DNA from: an uncultured Eubacteriales bacterium
GTDB lineage: Bacteria; Bacillota; Clostridia; Oscillospirales; Acutalibacteraceae
Assembly: GCA_910584745.1 (NCBI GenBank)
Contig: CAJUDG010000014.1
Span: forward strand, 1 to 64,000
DNA length: 64,000 bases
Reading direction: 5' to 3'
The stretch's first letter is position 1; every line of letters begins with the position of its first letter. Under the pieces are notes generated by a model. It was given only the letters and a program-made list of their open reading frames with translations, did no database searches and was not told the origin of the DNA. This document shows positions 25,398 to 32,264 of this stretch, in pieces. The position numbers and the translations under genes were made by a program.

Positions 25398-25509
25398 AGA
25401 AAAAGAAGGAGCCCGCCGGTGAACGGCTGGCCCGGTTATATTTACTTCTTCGTAAAAGTTATACAAAAAAGTAACCTTACCTTCGCCAAGGCTTGCAGGT
25501 TACTTTTTT
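25398..25509 (+). ncRNA. Putative antitoxin antisense RNA
   Basis: Predicted from the perfect promoter at 25363 and the terminator at 25465-25509, giving an RNA of about 112 nt. The first part carries a GC-rich 29-nt head (25409-25437) able to form GCCG/CGGC, then an A/T-rich linker. Its 3' end lies opposite the last codons and terminator of the 31-residue peptide gene. Tail-to-tail overlap at a shared terminator is the layout of type I systems such as txpA/RatA and bsrG/SR4, where the RNA blocks toxin translation and destabilises its mRNA. Confidence 0.65.
25465..25509. terminator. Shared bidirectional terminator of the toxin and antitoxin RNAs
   Basis: A 13-bp stem: AAAAAAGTAACCT (25465-25477) and AGGTTACTTTTTT (25497-25509), with an inner 4-bp stem CCTT/AAGG closing a CGCC loop. 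T-runs are present on both strands. Confidence 0.9.
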
Positions 25510-25595
25510 GCGTTTATAAGCTCAATGATGAGAAGAACGATGGTCTGTATAAATCCCATCATCATCACTATGACGGCTTCAATAGGAACGCTCAT
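25500..25595 (-). CDS. 31-residue hydrophobic peptide, putative type I toxin
   Basis: The peptide starts MSVPIEAVIVMMMGF, continues with a hydrophobic run (TIVLLIIELI) and ends NAKK. This is one membrane span with a basic tail, like the holin-like toxins TxpA/BsrG/BsrE, which also carry an E(A/S)xxxM start. An ideal ribosome site (AAAAGGAGG, 8-nt spacing) precedes ATG 25595. The stop codon lies inside the terminator stem. The long leader of about 100 nt contains a GACCCT/AGGGTC hairpin. Antisense RNA covers its 3' end. The toxin role is inferred from architecture, not from homology I can verify. Confidence 0.65.
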   Translation of the reverse strand: MSVPIEAVIVMMMGFIQTIVLLIIELINAKK

Positions 25596-25702
25596 AAGCT
25601 CATCCTCCTTTTACCAGATTCCCTTTCGAGTTTCTATGTAATCAGAGGCTTCAGACCCTCCGTAAAGGGTCAACCATTCACCATTTGGCGAACTCCATAG
25701 CA

Positions 25703-25731
25703 ATAATAGCAGATATACCGGGAAATTACAA
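25703..25731 (-). promoter_or_regulatory. Sigma-A promoter of the putative toxin mRNA
   Basis: On the minus strand, TTGTAA (25726-25731), 17-bp spacer, TATTAT (25703-25708). It gives a leader of about 100 nt before the peptide start. It is weaker than the opposing antisense promoter, as expected for type I pairs. Confidence 0.6.
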
Positions 25732-25765
25732 TACTATTCGGAAATTATTTCCCGCTCTCCACATC

Positions 25766-25794
25766 TTGTAAAAACACCGAAACTGCGCTATAAT
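25766..25794 (+). promoter_or_regulatory. Sigma-A promoter for the histidine phosphatase-like gene
   Basis: TTGTAA (25766-25771), 17-bp spacer, TATAAT (25789-25794). The ribosome site GAAAGGAG lies 8 bp further on. Confidence 0.75.
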
Positions 25795-25816
25795 ACCCCA
25801 GAAAGGAGTTGACCCC

Positions 25817-26434
25817 ATGAAGTCATACGTTATACACATCCTGCGGGCCATGCCGTCACAGGGGGCGCTGGAGGGCCGGTATGTGGGCCGGGCGCAGTCG
25901 CCGCTGCCTATGGGGGCGGTGGCGGAGCTGGCGGGGATAAAGAGGGAGTATGAGTACCCGAAGGGGGAGCTCTACTGCGCGAGCCCGGCGGTGTCCTGTG
26001 TGGACACGCTGAAGATACTGTATCCGGAGGCGGAGCCCGAGGTGGTGCTGGAGCTGGCGGAGTGCGACTTCGGGGACTGGGAGAACAGGACCGCGGAGGA
26101 GCTTCGGGACGAGCCGGGGTTTCGGGAGTGGCTTATGGGTGAGGGCGCTCCGCCAAACGGCGAGAGCGGGCAGGTGTTCTTTCAGCGGGTCTGCGGCGGG
26201 TTTCAGCTGCTGGTGCGGAACATGATGGCAAGGGGCGCGACCTCGGCGGTGCTGGTGACCCACGCGGGGGTGATGACCTCCATCCTCTCGGCCTTTGGGC
26301 TGCCGAAGGCGGAGCCCGGGGACTGGCTCTGCGACGGGGGATTCGGGTATTCGGTGCGCATTACCCCGGGGCTTTGGATGCGCGGGCCTGTGATGGAGGT
26401 CTTCGGCAGGGTCCCAAAGCCGGAAGATAAGTAA
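25817..26434 (+). CDS. Histidine phosphatase-fold protein lacking the catalytic His
   Basis: A 205-residue protein clearly of the CobC/phosphoglycerate-mutase-like family: HILRAMPSQG..LEGRYVGRAQSPL, LAECDFGDWENRTAEEL and LVTHAGVMTSIL. In active members the first motif is LIRHG; here it reads ILRAM, so the phospho-accepting His is an Ala. The second active-site Arg, normally in SSPLxRxxxT, is also replaced (ASPAVSCVDT). Only the later His (VTHAG) remains. The reading frame is intact and has a good promoter, so this looks like a maintained pseudoenzyme, not a decayed gene. Partner or ligand unknown. Confidence 0.8.
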   Translation: MKSYVIHILRAMPSQGALEGRYVGRAQSPLPMGAVAELAGIKREYEYPKGELYCASPAVSCVDTLKILYPEAEPEVVLELAECDFGDWENRTAEELRDEPGFREWLMGEGAPPNGESGQVFFQRVCGGFQLLVRNMMARGATSAVLVTHAGVMTSILSAFGLPKAEPGDWLCDGGFGYSVRITPGLWMRGPVMEVFGRVPKPEDK

Positions 26435-26450
26435 AAAATTTCAAATCCCC

Positions 26451-26479
26451 TTGACAAACCTTGCTGGGCGTGGTATACT
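26451..26479 (+). promoter_or_regulatory. Sigma-A promoter for the cold-shock gene
   Basis: TTGACA (26451-26456), 17-bp spacer, TATACT (26474-26479). Transcription would start near 26486, almost 200 nt before the coding region. Confidence 0.82.
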
Positions 26480-26485
26480 TTGGCT

Positions 26486-26680
26486 GTATTCTGATAGCAC
26501 GAAAATGTACTCACAGTTTCTGTAGGTCATTGGGCGTCTGATGATTTACACAAGCTGTGAGTTCTTCTTAGCCAGAAGGGTGCAATAGTTTATCGGGCAG
26601 GCCCGCTGAACTATCGTGTTTCTGAGCCGGGTGTTCGTGAAGCAGTCGGATTACGAAACATTTCTATGGAGGTGCCAAAA
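26486..26680 (+). promoter_or_regulatory. Long structured 5' leader of the cold-shock mRNA
   Basis: About 195 nt without an ORF. Several dyads are visible: ACTCACAG near 26509 with CTGTGAGT near 26556, ATAGTT with AACTAT around 26586-26616, and TGTTTC with GAAACA close to the end. Cold-shock mRNAs in other bacteria use long leaders as RNA thermosensors; a similar role is inferred here. Confidence 0.55.
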
Positions 26681-26890
26681 ATGAACGGTACAGTCAAGTG
26701 GTTCAACGCAGAGAAGGGTTATGGCTTCATTTCCAACGACGAGGGCGGCGAGGACGTCTTCGTGCATTTCTCCGCCATCCAGGCAGATGGCTTCAAGACC
26801 CTGGAAGAGGGCCAGAAGGTCACCTTTGAGACCGAGCCCGATCCCAAGAACAGCGAGAAGCTGCGCGCCGTGAACGTGGTCAAGCTGTAA
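26681..26890 (+). CDS. Cold-shock protein
   Basis: A 69-residue single cold-shock domain (OB fold) that binds single-stranded RNA/DNA and melts structured mRNA. RNP1 (KGYGFISND) and RNP2 (VFVHFSAIQ) are both present. ATG 26681 is used because GGAGGTGCCAAAA precedes it and the family starts M(N/K)GTVKWFN. It is followed by a strong terminator, so it is monocistronic. Confidence 0.97.
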   Translation: MNGTVKWFNAEKGYGFISNDEGGEDVFVHFSAIQADGFKTLEEGQKVTFETEPDPKNSEKLRAVNVVKL

Positions 26891-26907
26891 GCCTACCGCG
26901 TAAAAGG

Positions 26908-26937
26908 CCGGGCCTCCTTTTGGGGGCCCGGTTTTTT
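26908..26937 (+). terminator. Terminator after the cold-shock gene
   Basis: CCGGGCC pairs with GGCCCGG (26908-26931), followed by TTTTTT. Confidence 0.92.
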
Positions 26938-26962
26938 GTTATATTTTGAGGGAGGAATGGCT

Positions 26963-27403
26963 ATGGAAATACGCAATATGACCATCGGGGACTATGACAG
27001 TGTATATGCCCTCTGGCTCAGCTGCCCGGGGATGGGGCTGAACAGCTTGGACGATTCCAGGGAGGGCATAGAAAAATATCTTGCCCGGAACCCAGGCACC
27101 TGCTTTGTGGCCGTAGAGCATGGCGGCATAGTCGGGACGATACTCACCGGACACGACGGACGCAGAGGAACTATCAGCCACACGGCGGTGTCCCCGGACT
27201 GCCAGGGGCGTGGGATAGGCAGGCGGCTTGTGGAGGCGGCCCTGAGCGCCCTGAGGGATCAGGGCATCAACAAGGTCAATCTGGTGGCCTTTGCCGCCAA
27301 TGAGAAGGGTAACGCCTTCTGGGAGAAGATGGGCTTTGCCCGGCGCACGGACCTTGCGTACCGCGACCGCGCACTGGCGGATATGACGCGCATAGATACC
27401 TAG
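26963..27403 (+). CDS. GNAT acetyltransferase (YpeA-like)
   Basis: A 146-residue GNAT protein with the acetyl-CoA loop CQGRGIGRRLVEAAL and the C-terminal FAANEKGNAFWEKMGFARR. Such YpeA-like proteins are widespread and mostly uncharacterised. ATG 26963 follows GGAGG by 7 nt; upstream ATG 26957 is too close. The gene begins 25 bp past the csp terminator, so a promoter of its own is not obvious. Confidence 0.88.
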   Translation: MEIRNMTIGDYDSVYALWLSCPGMGLNSLDDSREGIEKYLARNPGTCFVAVEHGGIVGTILTGHDGRRGTISHTAVSPDCQGRGIGRRLVEAALSALRDQGINKVNLVAFAANEKGNAFWEKMGFARRTDLAYRDRALADMTRIDT

Positions 27404-27630
27404 GGCCGGAGAACAGATGGCGCTGGGGAACTTCTAATAGGCTCGTTTACGGGCGGCAGATAGGGACAATACGCAGGTGACACCAACGCGATGTGACGCG
27501 TGGCTAATATCATAGGGTTATACCCGCATATGAAATACCCCCGGCTTCGCCGGGGTATTTTCATTGCGTGGATAGCGCGGAATGAGGCAAAAATTTGTGC
27601 AACACTACAAAATTCGAAGGAGGTATGTAA
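27404..27630. other. Intergenic region at the left edge of the remnant island
   Basis: It contains a short dyad ACGCG/CGCGT near 27487 and a strong terminator at 27533, then a ribosome site (GAAGGAGG) for the truncated ORF at 27631. No gene is seen. Confidence 0.4.
27533..27562 (+). terminator. Terminator after the GNAT gene
   Basis: AAATACCCC..GGGGTATTT with an inner CGG-CTTCG-CCG, then TT. The stem is perfect. Confidence 0.85.
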
Positions 27631-27735
27631 ATGGCAGATGAAAAGCTGAACCCCGTCCAGGGGGAGCAGATCAGGCTGGATATTCCCGGCGAGTCTCCCG
27701 CCCCTGACCTGACCCCGCCAAGGCGGAGAGTGTCA
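27631..27735 (+). pseudogene. N-terminal fragment of an unknown element protein
   Basis: A good ribosome site (GAAGGAGGTATGTAA) precedes ATG 27631. The start MADEKLNPVQGEQIRLDIPG reads like a real coding sequence. After about 35 codons the frame turns into low-quality Arg/Ser/Pro sequence, which is the topoisomerase fragment read out of frame. A dyad GACGGCC/GGCCGTC lies at the junction. I do not recognise the family; the context says conjugative element. Confidence 0.45.
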
Positions 27736-27767
27736 AGACGGCCTGCGGGGGAACGCGGGCCGTCTGC

Positions 27768-27990
27768 GCTTCCATCCAGCGGGAGAAGAAAACCGAACAG
27801 CCGCCCAAGCTCTACGACCTCACCACTTTGCAGCGGGAGGCCAACCGACTTTTAGGCTTCACCGCCAAGCAGACCCTTGACTACGCCCAAACGCTGTATG
27901 AAAAGCGCCTGCTGACCTACCCCCGGACGGACAGCCGCTTCCTCTCCGACGACATGGAGCAGACGGCGGCGGGTATCGTGGCCGGTAGTT
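27768..27990 (+). pseudogene. DNA topoisomerase III fragment (element topB)
   Basis: About 74 codons of a type IA topoisomerase as found in Tn1549-like elements: PPKLYDLTTLQREANRLLGF followed by TAKQTLDYAQTLYEK and the catalytic-Tyr region LLTYPRTDSRFLSDDM. Both ends are missing. After 27990 the frame runs into unrelated AT-rich DNA preceding the MarR gene, so the MarR-MATE module or its flanks replaced the rest. Non-functional. Confidence 0.8.
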
Positions 27991-28054
27991 ATACACATTC
28001 CCACAATGCCGACTACGGCGGAACCCACACCTATCTTTCTTTCATAATACAAAA

Positions 28055-28098
28055 ATCAAAAGCAGGGTATTGACATCTTGCTTTTGATGTGCTATGAT
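28055..28098 (+). promoter_or_regulatory. Promoter with overlapping palindromic operator for marR
   Basis: TTGACA (28070-28075), 17-bp spacer, TATGAT (28093-28098). A perfect inverted repeat ATCAAAAGCA (28055-28064) / TGCTTTTGAT (28079-28088) straddles the -35 box. This is a typical site for autorepression by the MarR protein that follows. Confidence 0.72.
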
Positions 28099-28127
28099 AC
28101 CTCATGAAAGGGAAAGGAGGTGCTGAA

Positions 28128-28553
28128 TTGAACGATAACCTTACCAGCGGGCAACTCATAAAACAGCTCCATGACGCAATCGAAAGACAGGCGAATAATT
28201 CCTTGCGTCAGAACGACTTGACTATGGTTCAAGTATGGGTGCTGCTGTCACTGAACGAAAAAGACGAAAAGACCTACTCATTCAAAGAACTGGAACGCAT
28301 TTTAGGGGTAGCACAATCCACTTGTGCTGGGATTGTAAACAGGCTTGCATTAAAGAAACTGGTTGACTGTTTTACCGACCCAAACGACAAGCGAATGAAA
28401 CTTGTCCGAATTACCCCGGCAGGTGAAAAATGCTGCCAGGACGCTATACAGAATAGCAGAAAAGTGGAACAAACCATGTTTCACGGACTATCTGAAGAAG
28501 AACAGGCCACGTTTCACAGTCTGCTCCAAAGGATATACGAGAACATGAAATAA
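28128..28553 (+). CDS. MarR family transcriptional regulator
   Basis: A 141-residue winged-helix dimeric regulator. The DNA-binding part spans FKELERILGVAQSTCAGIVN and the wing DPNDKRMKLVRITPAGEK. Start TTG 28128 is preferred because AAAGGAGG lies 7 nt upstream; ATG 28104 lies before that site. It is AT-richer than the chromosome. With its operator and the MATE pump downstream it forms a classic ligand-induced efflux module: a drug would release MarR and raise pump expression. Confidence 0.9.
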   Translation: MNDNLTSGQLIKQLHDAIERQANNSLRQNDLTMVQVWVLLSLNEKDEKTYSFKELERILGVAQSTCAGIVNRLALKKLVDCFTDPNDKRMKLVRITPAGEKCCQDAIQNSRKVEQTMFHGLSEEEQATFHSLLQRIYENMK

Positions 28554-28583
28554 ATGCCCGCCCAGACTCGCGGGCATTTATCC
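28552..28583 (+). terminator. Hairpin between marR and the MATE gene
   Basis: A 10-bp perfect stem AAATGCCCGC / GCGGGCATTT (28552-28579) overlapping the marR stop codon. The tail (ATCCC) is poor, so it may attenuate instead of fully stopping transcription. Confidence 0.65.
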
Positions 28584-28693
28584 CAAACAAATTGATAGCG
28601 TGCTTTCATAAAAGGCTGATAAAGAATCAAAAAGAGGATTGTCGTTGATAGAAACCCGTCATAAAGCGGGTATTTATAAAAGCCAATTCAATA

Positions 28694-28710
28694 GCTTGCT
28701 TTTGACAAGC
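28694..28710 (+). promoter_or_regulatory. Second candidate MarR operator before the MATE gene
   Basis: GCTTG (28694-28698) and CAAGC (28706-28710) flank CTTTTGA. The word TGCTTTTGA is shared with the right half of the marR operator. It lies 19 bp before the MATE start. Confidence 0.45.
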
Positions 28711-28728
28711 ATACAAGGAGGAAATTTT

Positions 28729-30093
28729 ATGGAACAAAAATCACTGGAAGTATTTGAATCAATTCCCGTACCCAAAGCAGTATTCAAGAACGCCTTGCCC
28801 GCTATGGCAGCTATGCTCATGGTATTAGTCTACAATCTGGCTGATACATTCTTTATTGGTCAGACCCATGACGCATTACAGGTTGCCGCAGTTTCCCTTG
28901 CAACGCCTGTATTTCTGATATTTATGGCAGTAGGAACCGTGTTCGGAATGGGCGGCACTTCGGTTATCTCCCGTGCGTTGGGAGAGGGAAGAAAGGACTA
29001 TGCAAAGAAAGTATGTTCTTTCTGTATGTGGGGCTGCGTGATCGTGGGTGTGGTCATGGCGGCTCTGTTCTTGATTTTTATGGAGCAGATACTTTCCCTT
29101 ATCGGGGCAAGTTCCGATACATGGGATTTAGCGAAAACCTATCTGATGATCGTTGTATGCAGCGGGCCCTTTGTGCTGATCTCCAACTGCTACTCCAATG
29201 TGATCCGTACAGAGGGAGAATCGGGGCGGGCTTGTATGGGGCAGCTTTTAGGAAACCTGCTGAACGTAGTTCTTGACCCCATTATGATCTTGGGTTTTGG
29301 GTGGGATATCGCCGGAGCTGCTATCGCCACCGTGATCGGGAACGTGTTCGGGGCAGGATATTACATTTCCTATTTTCTCCGTGGAAAATCAAGCCTTAGT
29401 GTCCGGCTGAAAGATTTTACCTTAAGGGAAAAGGTTTGCAGCAGCGTGCTTGCCATTGGCGTACCCGCCGCATTAGGCTCTATGCTGATGAGCGTTTCAC
29501 AAATCATTATCAACAGCCAAATGGCAGAATACGGCGATATGGCGATTGCCGGAATGGGTGTTGCGATGAAAGTTGTAACGATAACAGGCATGGTATGTAT
29601 TGGGCTGGGGCAGGGCGTACAGCCTTTGCTGGGATATTGTGTAGGCGCGAAGCTATGGAAACGGTTCAAGGACGTGTTTAAGTTCTCTTTCATTTTTTCC
29701 TTCATTTTAGGCGTTGTATTGACCGTTATCTGCTACCTGTTTACAAACCAGATCGTCAGTGCATTTTTAGCTGATGTGACAGCCTTTGATCACGCCGTCC
29801 AGTTTGCGAAAATCTTACTTACAACGAGTCCCATTTTCGGCGTGTTCTATGTCCTTACCAACGCTTTACAAGCTATGGGAGCAGCTACAGCTTCGCTGGT
29901 TATCAATTTGAGCCGACAGGGAATCATTTTCATTCCCGTCCTGTTCATTCTGAAAGCAGTCTTAGGACTTACCGGGTTAGTTTGGGCGCAGCCAGTAGCC
30001 GACATTCTTTCAATATTGCTTGCCGCTGTTTTGTATGTCAACACATACAAAAAGTTAAGCATACAGAAAACCAAAACGCCAAGTGAAGCATAA
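28729..30093 (+). CDS. MATE family efflux transporter of the MarR module
   Basis: A 454-residue 12-segment carrier, third MATE gene in the window. N-terminal half: KNALPAMAAMLMVLVYNLAD and GMGGTSVISRALGEG; second half: VLTNALQAMGAATASLVIN. ATG 28729 follows CAAGGAGGAAATTTT. Lower GC and different codon use from the two chromosomal MATE genes mark it as acquired. It is probably controlled by the adjacent MarR repressor. Confidence 0.92.
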   Translation: MEQKSLEVFESIPVPKAVFKNALPAMAAMLMVLVYNLADTFFIGQTHDALQVAAVSLATPVFLIFMAVGTVFGMGGTSVISRALGEGRKDYAKKVCSFCMWGCVIVGVVMAALFLIFMEQILSLIGASSDTWDLAKTYLMIVVCSGPFVLISNCYSNVIRTEGESGRACMGQLLGNLLNVVLDPIMILGFGWDIAGAAIATVIGNVFGAGYYISYFLRGKSSLSVRLKDFTLREKVCSSVLAIGVPAALGSMLMSVSQIIINSQMAEYGDMAIAGMGVAMKVVTITGMVCIGLGQGVQPLLGYCVGAKLWKRFKDVFKFSFIFSFILGVVLTVICYLFTNQIVSAFLADVTAFDHAVQFAKILLTTSPIFGVFYVLTNALQAMGAATASLVINLSRQGIIFIPVLFILKAVLGLTGLVWAQPVADILSILLAAVLYVNTYKKLSIQKTKTPSEA

Positions 30094-30242
30094 GAAATCA
30101 AGAAAACATAGCGATTGGGAGGTAAAAGAAATGCCATGAATTGCACAGAAGTATAAGCGCGGCAGGCCGCCCAGAGGGGCGAGGGCAACCGTGCGGATCC
30201 TGGGCATCAACTATGCGTTCACAAACTTCAAAAAACAGGCCG

Positions 30243-30625
30243 ATGTTCAGTCTGATAATCACATGAATTTTGCTGTTTGCCCTGTCCGTACCCGCTCTTG
30301 CAAGGGACTATACCGACGGCTCAAACCTGCAGGTGGCTACGCCCGAGCAGCTAGAAGTACAGCTCGGCACCGCCTGGGCCGGGGTTGAGTTTCGGCTCAA
30401 GACGGACTCTGGCATGTATCCCGGTACGATCCACGTTGGGGACGACGGCGTTCTCCAGCTGGAGATCGGCGGTAGTTCCAGCTATCAGTTGAGCTATATA
30501 GATTCGACTACGCCCATCCCCACGCCGGAGGCGGAACCGCTCTCGTCCCCTGCACCATCCGAGAAGCCGAACCCTGCACCAGCACCGGCTTTGGAGGCAG
30601 AGGAGAGTGCTCCGCCACAGGCTAC
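30243..30625 (+). pseudogene. Broken secreted protein of a mobile element
   Basis: From ATG 30243 the frame reads MFSLIIT, a TGA stop at 30264, then ILLFALSVPALARDYTDG. The stop therefore falls inside a signal peptide that otherwise looks normal, cleaved after ALA. The mature part has PGTIHVGDDGVLQLEIGG and a Pro/Glu-rich linker. After PPQAT (about 30625) the sequence changes to the antisense of the small ORF at 30631, so the C-terminus is also lost. A TTG start at 30270 could still express a shortened form. Family not recognised. Confidence 0.55.
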
Positions 30626-30630
30626 TGTTT

Positions 30631-30783
30631 CTATTTACTTTTTTTCATTTCATATCGTTCTTTTTGCAGCCTGACCCATTCAGCATAAGGAATGCTGTTT
30701 ATCATCAACTGGAGCGACAACAATATAACTGCTGCTCCAACGAGAGCCAGGACAAGCAATAGCGCTGGCAAAAACACTTTCAT
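30631..30783 (-). CDS. 50-residue membrane peptide downstream of a histidine kinase
   Basis: The peptide starts MKVFLPALLLVLALVGAAV and has one transmembrane segment (about 4-30), followed by YAEWVRLQKERYEMKKSK on what is probably the cytosolic side. The start follows GAGGGGCTGAAAAAT, 23 bp after the kinase stop, so it is likely in the same operon. Small membrane partners of sensor kinases are known in several systems, but no homologue comes to mind. Confidence 0.55.
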   Translation of the reverse strand: MKVFLPALLLVLALVGAAVILLSLQLMINSIPYAEWVRLQKERYEMKKSK

Positions 30784-30806
30784 ATTTTTCAGCCCCTCGT
30801 GGCGTA

Positions 30807-32264
30807 TTATTTTACTTGCGATATTTCAAACCAAAACGCTGTCCCATCCCTCACCTGGCTGTTCACGCCAAATCGGGCCTCTTGTGCCGTTAGGAGCTCC
30901 TTGGTGATGGCCAGCCCCAGGCCAGAGTTCCCATGACCCCCGCGTTGCTTCGAGGTAAAATACCGCTCCCAAACCAGCGGAAGTTCCTCCGGCGGGATGC
31001 CGGGGCCGTCATCCCGAACCTCTGCACAGACGGTACCCTCTTGGGCTTTCACCTGCACGATCAGCTGATTTTGGGCGTAACGCAAACCATTGTCCAGAAG
31101 GTTGTACAGCACCCGGCTCATATACTTTTCGTCTGCCATAACCTGCGCTCCCGGCGCAATATCACCCGCAATTTTCAACCCCTTCTGCTGGGCCAGGGGC
31201 GTAAACTGCTCCACGGCCTCCTTCGCTAGCCTGCTTAAATCAACCCTTGTCAGTTCCGGCTCTTGGGATTGGGCGGCGGAATATTCCAGAATATCGTTCA
31301 CGAGAGCCGTAAGCCTGTCCGCTTCCCGCGTGATGATACCCAAGTCCTGCTCCCGCCTTTCCTCATCGCTCCAGGAAATCTCCCGCACCATCTCCGCGTA
31401 GCCCTTTATCATGGTCAGGGGCGTGCGCAAATCGTGGGAGACGTTAGCGAGCAGTTCCCGCCGGGTATTTTCCAGCTTACGGAGGGCCTCGGCGGTCTCC
31501 GTAAGCGCCCGGGAGACCTCGTCCAGCTCCTTACAGAAGCCCGCTTCGTAAGGGGCTTCTGTGTTTCCGTCAGGCAGATTTCTTGCCTGACGGGTGATAG
31601 CCGCCACGGGCCGGGCAAACTGCCGGGCCACCAGCCACGCCAGCACTGAGGCCAGGGCCAGGGACGCTAAAGTCACCCAAAGCAGCTGCACACGCAGAAT
31701 ACCCACCGCCGCCCCGGCCCCGCCCAGGGGCGTGCTCATGTACAGCACAGCCTGTCCGAAGCGGGAAGATTCCGGTAAAACTTGCCCATAAATATATGCC
31801 TTGTCGTCCCAGCTCTTATAGCCTACTCGGCCTATGGAACTTGCCTCCAGGCGCTCCAAAAAGCCGGGGTAATCGGAGGGCAGATTGTGTCTTGCGCCCT
31901 CCTGCCAGTTCAGCCCCTCCTGCTCCCGGTAGGGGTTGGAGCCGCCGGAGTGCCCCGCGTCTTTCTTCTGGTAGACGGCGCTGTGCTCGTCGGTGCTGTA
32001 GAGGATGCCGCCCTCCCGGTCGGTGAGGAAAATCAGCATGGAACCCTCCGAGGCCCAGGCGTCTAGTTGCTCCTCAAAGTCATCACTGTCCACTTGTCCC
32101 ACGATTTTCTCCGCCAGCCGCTGGGTATTCCGGATTGCCATGCCGTCATAAAAACTCTGTAAAAACACGGTCTGCAAGAGCCACAGCGCTCCCAAAATCA
32201 GGGCCGCGAACACGATAAAGTAGAGCCAGAGTTTTCTTCCAAAGCTATTCGTCCGCTGTTTCAA
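30807..32264 (-). CDS. Membrane sensor histidine kinase
   Basis: A 485-residue two-component kinase. It has TM1 (about 10-32), an extracytoplasmic sensor (35-185), TM2 (about 190-212), HAMP, HisKA with the phospho-acceptor in ELLANVSHDLRTPLTMIKGY, and HATPase_c with N box LLDNGLRYAQNQL, G1 VRDDGPGIPPEEL and G2 GGHGNSGLGLAITKEL. The start overlaps the response-regulator stop by 20 bp. The signal is unknown. Confidence 0.94.
   Translation of the reverse strand: MKQRTNSFGRKLWLYFIVFAALILGALWLLQTVFLQSFYDGMAIRNTQRLAEKIVGQVDSDDFEEQLDAWASEGSMLIFLTDREGGILYSTDEHSAVYQKKDAGHSGGSNPYREQEGLNWQEGARHNLPSDYPGFLERLEASSIGRVGYKSWDDKAYIYGQVLPESSRFGQAVLYMSTPLGGAGAAVGILRVQLLWVTLASLALASVLAWLVARQFARPVAAITRQARNLPDGNTEAPYEAGFCKELDEVSRALTETAEALRKLENTRRELLANVSHDLRTPLTMIKGYAEMVREISWSDEERREQDLGIITREADRLTALVNDILEYSAAQSQEPELTRVDLSRLAKEAVEQFTPLAQQKGLKIAGDIAPGAQVMADEKYMSRVLYNLLDNGLRYAQNQLIVQVKAQEGTVCAEVRDDGPGIPPEELPLVWERYFTSKQRGGHGNSGLGLAITKELLTAQEARFGVNSQVRDGTAFWFEISQVK

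Noticed and set aside
23682..25437. The 29-bp inverted pair read as terminal repeats of an insertion sequence around the MATE gene
   Set aside because: The repeats are each part of an RNA-like unit with a terminator, there is no transposase, and the enclosed MATE gene has chromosomal GC content.
28639..28728. A longer MATE start at 28639
   Set aside because: The ATG at 28729 has a perfect AGGAGG site and matches family N-termini; the extra 30 codons overlap the operator-like dyad.
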